Part shown: positions 23,776-31,812 of the stretch, in pieces
Numbering within the stretch: position 1 is the stretch's first letter
Layout of the letters: every line of letters begins with the position of its first letter
Assembly (NCBI GenBank): GCA_947846985.1
Contig: CANTUZ010000025.1
Coordinates: 11,220,100-11,284,099 of the forward strand
Direction of reading: 5' to 3'
Length of the DNA stretch: 64,000 bases
Origin: Fratercula arctica
Taxonomy: Eukaryota > Chordata > Aves > Charadriiformes > Alcidae
Position numbers and translations under genes: made by a program
The notes under the pieces: generated by a model
What the model saw: the letters and a program-made list of their open reading frames with translations, nothing else
Told to the model about the DNA's origin: nothing
Databases searched by the model: none

Positions 23776-24747
23776 TCACATATCCCGCAGCTCACTCAAG
23801 GATAAGGATCGGGAAATTATCTCTGGTTCTGCCTCTTCCTCCTGTTCCTGTGATGGCCCTGGTTCATCGTCATCTCTTACTAAGCGAACTGATTTCTTTG
23901 TGTACTTCTTCTTCTGTATGGGGGCAACAGATACTGGCATGGGTTGGTGCCCTGGTTCAGCAGCAGTGCCTGTCGCAGGGGCCGCAGCAGCCGCAGTGCC
24001 TGCCGCAGGGGCCGCAGCAGCCGCAGTGCCTGCTTCTCTGGTCTCTGTCTCTTTCTCCTGAGGGTGCCGCATAGCACTGAGCAGTGCCTGGTAGATACTG
24101 GCCAGGGCCCAGCACAGTGCGGTGAGTTGTGCCTCTCTAGAATAGCCACAGCATTTTCCCTTCAGGTATTCTACTACTCTATCAGGGTCCTGTAATTGTT
24201 CAGGGGTGAAGTCCCAGACCATTGGAGGTGAGAAGTTCTCTAAGTACCTGCCCATGTTCTCCCACATGCCATGCCACCCCTGACTGTCCAGCCTTGGAGC
24301 AGATCTCTGGGTGGTAGTCTTAAATAGTCGTTTAACCCTAAGCGAGACCTGGAACATATTCAGCAGACATAACAGTAGGAACATGCTGGTTTGAGCATCC
24401 CAAGGATATTCAAAATTCTCAAAAGCTGTCATACCTGACCCGAAGGAGAAAAGGGAGGCAAAAGAGCTGGGGAAAGTGTCCCCCCCCGTTTCCCCCATAG
24501 ACTGGGTGTAATTATTAATGAATTCTGAGAGGTGGTGCCCAAGGTACGGACAGGAGAGCACTACCACATAAACGCCCCAAAATAACCATCTAACAAGTGA
24601 TGTTTTCATATCATAGGCTGATATCGCACAGGACAGTAAAATGATAATCCTCATCCCCCTCCCAGAAGTAACAAATATCATCACAGGGAGTGCATAAGAC
24701 ACATAGGAATTTACATAACACAGCCATGAGAACAAACTAAGCAACAT
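23776..24747 (-). pseudogene. Copy A gag, N-terminal part with multi-pass hydrophobic leader
   Basis: Starts at an ATG (24745-24747) about 100 bases past the LTR and stays open for 323 codons. Residues 3-26, 32-46 and 50-69 are strongly hydrophobic and could span a membrane; a fourth such stretch lies at 121-137 (SMFLLLCLLNMFQVSL). Then follow MWENMGRYLENFSPPMVWDF (matrix/capsid-like), a 10-residue Ala/Pro repeat at about 239-264, and an acidic, Ser-rich end (PGPSQEQEEEAEPEI). In the duplicate at 27902 a TGA interrupts the leader after residue 42. The placement says Gag; a separate membrane leader peptide fused to Gag is another reading. Confidence 0.8.
23963..24030. repeat. 30-bp tandem repeat in gag (two full units)
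   Basis: Units 23963-23992 and 23993-24022 plus a partial third; each codes for ten Ala/Pro/Gly/Thr-rich residues. The same site in the ERV at 54387-54566 has six diverged 30-bp units, and the exact duplicate of this copy lies at 28089-28156. Confidence 0.9.
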
Positions 24748-24823
24748 AGTGACCAGTGACTATTTACCTAACAAATTCGTTTTTTTCAAGCTGTAGTTGG
24801 ATTCTGTCGTCTCAACCTTTCGA

Positions 24824-24841
24824 GCCCCACGTTGGGCACCA
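24824..24841 (-). promoter_or_regulatory. Primer binding site, tRNA-Lys1,2-like (copy A)
   Basis: Reads TGGTGCCCAACGTGGGGC on the minus strand, 8 bases after the end of the LTR. One C-to-T change (a CpG position) from TGGCGCCCAACGTGGGGC, the site matching the 3' end of tRNA-Lys1,2, as used by foamy viruses and some betaretroviruses. Confidence 0.85.
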
Positions 24842-24849
24842 AAAAGGAC

Positions 24850-25185
24850 TGTTGTGGTTTGGCCTCAGATGGCAACAAAGAACCACGTGTGGCTCGCTCA
24901 GCACTTCCCGGTACGGGAAGGATCAGAAGAAAAAGGCAAAACTCTTGGGTTGAGACAAAGGCAGTTTAACAGAACAGCAAAGGGAACAAGAAAACAACAA
25001 CAACCACACTGACAGAGAAATATACAAACGCGATTACGGAACCGCCGCTCCCCACCGGTCTGGACCCGGGATGCACCAGCCCGCTCTAAACTTGACTGCC
25101 TGCCCCCTCCCTCCTCTTAATCTCAGGGTGGGCGTGGCTCACATGGCATGGAATACTTAACCCTGTTGCCGCCGGAACCAGGACA
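24850..25185 (-). mobile_element. 5' LTR of copy A (type 1, 336 bp)
   Basis: On the plus strand TGTTGTGGTTTGGCC to GAACCAGGACA. It is near-identical to 28976-29311 (tandem copy; one G/C difference seen near 24889) and of the same type as the solo LTR at 35784-36089, which shares the CTTCCCGGTACGGGAAG-like and CGCTCGCTCAGC stretches. Confidence 0.9.
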
Positions 25186-25752
25186 GCCAGACATGGTGGG
25201 GCCTCTTCCGCATGCGTCACCTCCTCCTCTGGTGATATTCTGAAATCTTTACGTTCTGGCCAGTCCACGATCACTTCCAGAATTCCTGGGCGACTGGCGT
25301 TTCCCATTCGAGTTCGCTGTGTGATCAGTGCATCAGTTCCATGATGTGTGGCAGGGACACTTTCTTTCAACCAGCAGCTGAGGTGCTATGAGGAGCTGTG
25401 CTTCTGTACCAACCACTTCCGAAGCAGCTTGAACCCCTTCATATGCTGCCAATATCTCCTTTTCTGTTGGAGTGTAGCGGGCTTCGGATCCTCTGTATCC
25501 CCAACTCCAAAACCCTAGGGGTCAACCTCGGGTCTCCCCTGGTGCCTTCTGCCAGAGGCTCCAGGTAGGGCCATTCTCCCCGGCTGTGGTGTAGAGCACG
25601 TTTTTAACATCTTGTCCTGCCCGGACTGGCCCCAGGGCCACTGCATGGACTATTTCCTGTTTGATTTGTTCAAAAGCTTGTCGTTGCTCAGGACCCCATT
25701 TAAAATCGTTCTTCTTCCGGGTCACTTGATACAGAGGGCTCACAATCAGACT
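25186..25752 (-). pseudogene. ERVL copy B fragment: RNase H start and RT connection (first exact copy)
   Basis: Starts abruptly after the LTR at CAGACATGGTGGGGCC and codes, on the minus strand, for parts of WSLWQKAPGETRG, the connection domain and PPEEEV/EEAPP before RNase H. Two short deletions relative to copy A (around 25332 and 25370) break the frame. It is repeated without visible change at 29312-29878, so the lesions predate the tandem duplication. Confidence 0.85.
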
Positions 25753-26613
25753 TCAATCTGGGATATGCATCCTCCAAAAACCCACAATGCCTAAGAAAGC
25801 TTGTGTTTCCTTTTTGCTAGTTGGTGGAGACATAGCTGCTATTTTGTTGATCACATCCATTGGGATCTGATGGCGTCCATCTTGCCATTTTATTCCTAAG
25901 AACTGGATCTCCTGTGCAGGTCCCTTGACCTTACTTCGTTTTATGGCAAAACCAGCTTTCAGAAGGATTCGGACTATTTTATCCCCTTTCTCAAAAAATT
26001 CTTCGGCTGTGTTTCCCCATACCATGATGTCATCAATGTATTGCAGATGTTCTGGGGCTTCACCCTGTTCCAGTGCAGTCTGGATCAGTCCATGGCAAAT
26101 GGTGGGGCTGTGTTTCCACCCCTGGGGCAGTCGATTCCAGGTGTACTGGATGCCCCTCCAAGTGAAAGCAAACTGTGGCCTGCACTCTGCTGCCAAAGGG
26201 ATTGAGAAAAATGCATTCGCTATATCAGTCGTGGCATACCACTTGGCTGCCTTGGACTCCAGTTCATACTGGAGTTCTAGCATGTCCGGCACGGCAGCGC
26301 TCAGCAGTGGCGTGACTTCATTCAGGCCACGATAGTCTACAGTTAGCCTCCACTCTCCATTAGATTTTCGCACTGGCCATATAGGACTGTTAAAAGGCGA
26401 GCGAGTCTTGCTGATCACTCCTTGAACCTCTAGTTGACGAATTAGATCATGGATGGGAATCAGAGAGTCCCGGTTAGTGCGATATTGCTGCTGATGCACC
26501 GTTGTGGTAGCAATTGGCACCTGCTGTTCTTCGACCCTCAACAACCCCACAACAGAAGAGTCCTCCGAGAGACCAGGCAAGGGAGACAACTGTTTAACTT
26601 CCTCCGTCTCCAA
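25753..26613 (-). pseudogene. Reverse transcriptase, tandem copy
   Basis: Duplicate of 21627-22487, with the same boundaries, the same YIDD box, the same terminal TGA and the same G-run frameshift against protease. Amino-acid differences seen: VDYRGL instead of VDYHGL, TPLLSA instead of TPPLSA, and LLKAGF instead of LLKADF. Confidence 0.92.
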
Positions 26614-26974
26614 GGCAGCTATGCCAAAGGCCCACCGATACCCCTTTTGGGTCCTTAAAATACCCTCTCCTGAGGTAATCTATACCAAGGATGCATGGAG
26701 CCTCTGGGCCAGTCACAATGGGATGCTTTTGCCACTCATTCCCAGTTAGGCTCACTTCAGCCTCCAATACAGTCAACTCTTGGGATCCCCCTGTGACCCC
26801 AGAAATACAAATGGGTTCTGCCCCTCTATAGCTTGATGGTATTAGAGTGCACTGTGCTCCTGTGTCCACTAGAGCCTTATACTCCTGTGGGTCTGATGTG
26901 CCAGGCCATCGAATCCACACTGTCCAATAAACCCGGTTGTCCCTTTCCTCCACCTGGCTGGAGGCAGGGCCCCT
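26594..26974 (-). pseudogene. Aspartic protease, tandem copy
   Basis: Duplicate of 22468-22848 with an intact VDTGAQ active-site motif. Preceded by the same in-frame TAG and followed by the same G-run frameshift. No difference from unit 1 was noticed. Confidence 0.9.
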
Positions 26975-27901
26975 CTAATACTGGTCATGGTATCCAGTAC
27001 TCACTTCTTGCAGAAATGACTTGGAGGTTCCTTCAAGAGGATCAGAAGCAAGATCAGGCCTTCTGCTCTGTCTGGGGAGCTGCCCACTGGAAACTGGGGT
27101 GGCACTTTTCCTGGAGGGATCTCCTTTTGTGGTTGTCCTTCCTTGCAACTCCTGTACCCGTGTCCGCAGGATCCAAGTAGGTTGTCCATCCCACTTCCTC
27201 ATGTCCTCTCCATGGTCACGCAGGTAGAACCACAGGGTGCCTCGTGGTGTGTACCGTCTGTACTCTCTCTCTTGAGTGGGGAAACGCCTGCTCCTAATAG
27301 CTGAGATGCTGGCCCGTACAGGTGGGGAGTAGGACATATTCTCTTCCAGTTGCTGGACCTTCCGAGACAGTTTCTCCACAGCTGAGACAAGGGGGGAAGA
27401 GAGGCTTTCTTCATATCGCCGGAGCCGGCCAGCCACCTCATCCACCGTTGGTCCTTCTTCACCTTTCCATTCCATTACTGCCAGTGAGTTGGCATATGAT
27501 GATGGTGCACTCCATACAAACTTCCGCCACATGGGCCTTGTGCAGTGCACCTCATAAGGGTCCGTGGGCAAGTCTGTGTTGTCCAAGTCATAATAAATCA
27601 TCTCCCGCACGGCTAATTCTCTCAGGTACTGGATACCTCTTTCCATGGTGGTCCACTTGCTTGGTTGACATAGAACATCTTCACTGAAGGGGTACCTCTC
27701 CCTCACGCCTGACAGGAGTCATTTCCAGAGGCTGAGGGCTTGGGTCTTTTTTCCAATTGCCTTGTCAATGCCGCCTTCCCTAGACAGGGATCCCAACTGC
27801 CTGGCTTCTCTACCCTCTAATTCCAGGCTACTGGCCCCATTATCCCAACACCGAAGCAGCCAGGTGACAATGTGCTCGCCTGAAAGTCAGCTAAAATCTT
27901 T
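26975..27901 (-). pseudogene. Gag C-terminal part, tandem copy
   Basis: Duplicate of 22849-23775, carrying the same three TGA stops and the same terminal TAG. The shared lesions show that the element was already dead when the duplication occurred. Confidence 0.88.
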
Positions 27902-28873
27902 TCACATATCCCGCAGCTCACTCAAGGATAAGGATCGGGAAATTATCTCTGGTTCTGCCTCTTCCTCCTGTTCCTGTGATGGCCCTGGTTCATCGTCATC
28001 TCTTACTAAGCGAACTGATTTCTTTGTGTACTTCTTCTTCTGTATGGGGGCAACAGATACTGGCATGGGTTGGTGCCCTGGTTCAGCAGCAGTGCCTGTC
28101 GCAGGGGCCGCAGCAGCCGCAGTGCCTGCCGCAGGGGCCGCAGCAGCCGCAGTGCCTGCTTCTCTGGTCTCTGTCTCTTTCTCCTGAGGGTGCTGCATAG
28201 CACTGAGCAGTGCCTGGTAGATACTGGCCAGGGCCCAGCACAGTGCGGTGAGTTGTGCCTCTCTAGAATAGCCACAGCATTTTCCCTTCAGGTATTCTAC
28301 TACTCTATCAGGGTCCTGTAATTGTTCAGGGGTGAAGTCCCAGACCATTGGAGGTGAGAAGTTCTCTAAGTACCTGCCCATGTTCTCCCACATGCCATGC
28401 CACCCCTGACTGTCCAGCCTTGGAGCAGATCTCTGGGTGGTAGTCTTAAATAGTCGTTTAACCCTAAGCGAGACCTGGAACATATTCAGCAGACATAACA
28501 GTAGGAACATGCTGGTTTGAGCATCCCAAGGATATTCAAAATTCTCAAAAGCTGTCATACCTGACCCGAAGGAGAAAAGGGAGGCAAAAGAGCTGGGGAA
28601 AGTGTCCCCCCCCGTTTCCCCCATAGACTGGGTGTAATTATTAATGAATTCTGAGAGGTGGTGCCCAAGGTACGGACAGGAGAGCACTACCACATAAACG
28701 CCCCAAAATAACCATCTAACAAGTGATGTTTTCATATCATAAGCTCATATTGCACAGGACAGTAAAATGATAATCCTCATCCCCCTCCCAGAAGTAACAA
28801 ATATCATCACAGGGAGTGCATAAGACACATAGGAATTTACATAACACAGCCATGAGAACAAACTAAGCAACAT
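27902..28873 (-). pseudogene. Gag N-terminal part, tandem copy, leader interrupted
   Basis: Duplicate of 23776-24747. Three base changes near 28740-28755 turn a Ser codon of the leader into TGA (after residue 42), so the long frame begins only at a later Met (28735). One Arg-to-Gln change (SAMQHPQ instead of SAMRHPQ). The 30-bp repeat is unchanged at 28089-28156. Confidence 0.88.
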
Positions 28874-28949
28874 AGTGACCAGTGACTATTTACCTAACAA
28901 ATTCGTTTTTTTCAAGCTGTAGTTGGATTCTGTCGTCTCAACCTTTCGA

Positions 28950-28967
28950 GCCCCACGTTGGGCACCA
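28950..28967 (-). promoter_or_regulatory. Primer binding site, tandem copy
   Basis: Same 18 bases and same spacing to the LTR as at 24824-24841. Confidence 0.85.
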
Positions 28968-28975
28968 AAAAGGAC

Positions 28976-29311
28976 TGTTGTGGTTTGGCCTCAGATGGCA
29001 ACAAAGAACCACGTGTCGCTCGCTCAGCACTTCCCGGTACGGGAAGGATCAGAAGAAAAAGGCAAAACTCTTGGGTTGAGACAAAGGCAGTTTAACAGAA
29101 CAGCAAAGGGAACAAGAAAACAACAACAACCACACTGACAGAGAAATATACAAACGCGATTACGGAACCGCCGCTCCCCACCGGTCTGGACCCGGGATGC
29201 ACCAGCCCGCTCTAAACTTGACTGCCTGCCCCCTCCCTCCTCTTAATCTCAGGGTGGGCGTGGCTCACATGGCATGGAATACTTAACCCTGTTGCCGCCG
29301 GAACCAGGACA
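28976..29311 (-). mobile_element. Type 1 LTR, tandem copy
   Basis: Duplicate of 24850-25185, followed by the same GCCAGACATGG junction into the RNase H/RT fragment. Confidence 0.9.
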
Positions 29312-30685
29312 GCCAGACATGGTGGGGCCTCTTCCGCATGCGTCACCTCCTCCTCTGGTGATATTCTGAAATCTTTACGTTCTGGCCAGTCCACGATCAC
29401 TTCCAGAATTCCTGGGCGACTGGCGTTTCCCATTCGAGTTCGCTGTGTGATCAGTGCATCAGTTCCATGATGTGTGGCAGGGACACTTTCTTTCAACCAG
29501 CAGCTGAGGTGCTATGAGGAGCTGTGCTTCTGTACCAACCACTTCCGAAGCAGCTTGAACCCCTTCATATGCTGCCAATATCTCCTTTTCTGTTGGAGTG
29601 TAGCGGGCTTCGGATCCTCTGTATCCCCAACTCCAAAACCCTAGGGGTCAACCTCGGGTCTCCCCTGGTGCCTTCTGCCAGAGGCTCCAGGTAGGGCCAT
29701 TCTCCCCGGCTGTGGTGTAGAGCACGTTTTTAACATCTTGTCCTGCCCGGACTGGCCCCAGGGCCACTGCATGGACTATTTCCTGTTTGATTTGTTCAAA
29801 AGCTTGTCGTTGCTCAGGACCCCATTTAAAATCGTTCTTCTTCCGGGTCACTTGATACAGAGGGCTTACAATCAGACTGTAATCTGGGATATGCATCCTC
29901 CAAAAACCCACAATGCCTAAGAAAGCTTGTGTTTCCTTTTTGCTAGTTGGTGGAGACATAGCTGCTATTTTGTTGATCACATCCATTGGGATTTGGCGGC
30001 ATCCATCTTGCCATTTTATTCCTAAGAACTGGATCTCCTGTGCAGGTCCCTTGACCTTACTTCGTTTTATGGCAAAATCAGCTTTCAGAAGGATAAGGAC
30101 TATTTTATCCCCGTTCTCAAAAACTTCTTCTGCTGTGTTTCCCCATACAATGATGTCATCAATGTACTGCAGATGTTCTGGGGCTTCACCCTGTTCCAGT
30201 GCAGTCTGGATCAGTCCATGGCAAATGGTGGGGCTGTGTTTCCACCCCTGGGGCAGTCGATTCCAGGTGTACTGGATGCCCCTCCAGGTGAAAGCAAACT
30301 GTGGCCTGCACTCTGCTGCCAAAGGGATTGAGAAAAATGCATTCGCTATATCAATCGTGGCATACCACTTGGCTGCCTTGGACTCCAGTTCATACTGGAG
30401 TTCTAGCATGTCCGGCACAGCAGCACTCAGCAGTGGCGTGACTTCATTCAGGCCATGATAGTCTACAGTTAGCCTCCACTCTCCATTGGATTTTCGCACC
30501 GGCCATATAGGACTGTTAAAGGGTGAGCGATTCTTGCTGCTCACTCCTTGAGCCTCTAGTTGACGAATCAGCTTATGGATGGGAATCAGAGAGTCTCAGC
30601 TGGTGTGATATTGCCGCCGATGCACCATTGTGGTAGCGATCGGTACCTGTTGTTCATCGACCCTCAACAACCCCACAACAGAAGG
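29312..30685 (-). pseudogene. ERVL copy B pol fragment (RNase H start to RT N-terminus)
   Basis: Up to 29866 it repeats 25186-25740. Beyond that it is an independent copy: 298 open codons (30544 to 29648) without the TGA that splits RT in the other two copies (reads DYSLIV), with TIDIANAFFSIPL, LPQGWKHSP and an intact YIDDIIVWG box. RT N-terminal sequence continues with decay to about 30685, where it joins LTR U3 sequence directly, so gag, protease and most of the LTR were deleted. Differences from copy A (for example near 29994 and 30118) show it is a different insertion. Confidence 0.88.
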
Positions 30686-30841
30686 GCTGGGAAGCCCCAG
30701 CCCTCTCCCAAACGGCAACTGCCCCCTCCCCCAGCCAGCTCCCTGGCTATGTGCAGGCATGGCTTCACATTGTATGGAAAACCCGTGTCCTGTGCCAGCT
30801 CCTTGGGAGAATTAACCCTATCCCCAACGGAACCAGGACTA
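30686..30841 (-). mobile_element. LTR U3 fragment (type 2) at the outer end of copy B
   Basis: Plus-strand sequence ends GAATTAACCCTATCC...GGAACCAGGAC, the start of an LTR read on the minus strand, similar to 18830-19163 and 44935-45286. Only U3 remains; the break joins it to the RT N-terminus. Confidence 0.78.
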
Positions 30842-30927
30842 TCCATACTGCTGTATTCTTTGAAAGTTGGTACAACTCCCTCAGTGATCAAAGTTATAAG
30901 CTAAATCTAATGCCTCTGAGCCGTTTA

Positions 30928-31812
30928 TCATAGAATCGAAGAATATCTCACGTTGAAAGGGACCTGTAAGGATCATCAAGTCCAACTCCCTACTCCTCAC
31001 AGAACTACCTAACACTAAATCATATGACTAAGAGCATTGTCTAGATGCTCCTTGAACTCTGATAGGCTTGGTGCCATGACCACTTCCCTGGGGAGCCTGT
31101 CCCAGTAACCAACCACCCTCTCAGTGAAGAACCTTTTCCTAGTGTCCAATCTGAACTTCCCCTGACACAGCTTCATTCTATTTCCTCGTGTCCTATTGCT
31201 GGTCACCAGAGAGGACATCAGCACCTCCCCCTCCACTGCCCCTCTTTGAGGAAGCTGTAGACTGCGATGAGGTCACCCCTCAGCCTTCTCTTCTCTAAGG
31301 TGAACAAACCAAGTGACCTTAGCTGCTCCTCATAAGTCTTGCCCTCAAGGCCTTTCACCATCTTGGTTGCTCTCCTCTGGACACACTCTAATAGTTTGAT
31401 GGCCTTCTTATATTGAGAGACCCAAAACTGCACACAGTACTTGATGTGGGGCTGCACCAGTGCAGTGCAGAGTGGGACAATCACCTCCCTCGACCGGCTA
31501 GCTATGCTGTGCTCGATGCACCCCAGGACACAGTTGGCCCTTTTGGCTGCCAGGGCACACTGTTGACTCATATTCAACTTGCTGTCAACCCAAATCCCCA
31601 GATCTCTTTCTGCAGGGCTGCTCTCCAGCTCCAATTTGTATGTATAAGCAGGATTACCTTGTCCCAGGTGGAGAATCTGGCACTTGCTCTTGTTAAATTT
31701 CATATGATTGGTGACTGCCCAGCTCTCTAGTCTATCCAGATCTCTCTGTAAGGCCTCTCTACCCTCGAGGGAGTCCACACCTCCTCCTAATTTAATATCA
31801 TCAGCAAGCTAT
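30928..31812 (-). mobile_element. CR1 LINE, 5'-truncated, diverged subfamily
   Basis: The tail is at 30928 (TCATAGAATCGAAGAATATC) and the copy runs to about 31812, where it stops just after the RT catalytic box. Its 3' UTR and protein differ clearly from the other CR1 copies in the window (for example [20 protein letters not shown]), pointing to another subfamily. Confidence 0.92.
31060..31810 (-). pseudogene. CR1 ORF2 C-terminal fragment
   Basis: Two overlapping frames: 31778-31218 ([63 protein letters not shown]) and 31236 leftwards (SNRTRGNRMKLCQGKFRLDTRKRFFTERV, YWDRLPREVV). One frameshift lies at about 31220-31235. The RT palm upstream is absent by truncation. Confidence 0.9.

Larger units (their letters stand above)
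18830..25185 (-). mobile_element. ERVL-type provirus, copy A (LTR-gag-pro-pol-LTR, no env)
   Basis: Minus-strand order: 5' LTR (25185-24850), primer binding site (24841-24824), gag (24747-22849), protease (22848-22468), RT and RNase H (22487-20547), integrase (20546-19677), polypurine tract (about 19164-19180), 3' LTR (19163-18830). Class III assignment rests on pol features: the FLG..GFWR.HIP block after the RT palm, WSLWQ, RPLGFWS and the absence of env. All genes carry stops or frameshifts. The two LTRs are of clearly different types and the flanks (ATCTA left, GCCAG right) do not match as a target duplication, so this is a recombined structure and not a simple insertion. Confidence 0.9.
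21615..25740. repeat. Tandem ERV duplication, unit 1 (4126 bp)
   Basis: Unit 1 holds RT, protease, gag, primer binding site, 5' LTR and the RNase H/RT piece behind it. It is followed directly by unit 2 (25741-29866). Comparing by eye I found about eight single-base differences across 4.1 kb, for example near 21827, 22180, 22204, 24069, three at 24610-24640, and 24889. The crossover tract is the 152-bp stretch identical in all three copies (21463-21614, 25589-25740, 29715-29866). Confidence 0.92.
25741..29866. repeat. Tandem ERV duplication, unit 2 (4126 bp)
   Basis: The second copy of the unit, in the same orientation. All landmarks are offset by exactly 4126 bases from unit 1 (for example RT 25753-26613, protease end 26594, LTR 28976-29311). 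To the right of 29866 the sequence diverges from units 1 and 2, marking the old flank. Confidence 0.92.

Noticed and set aside
23636..24061. 141-codon plus-strand frame, repeated at 27762-28187
   Set aside because: Antisense to ERV gag; its Ala-rich end is the complement of the 30-bp repeat.
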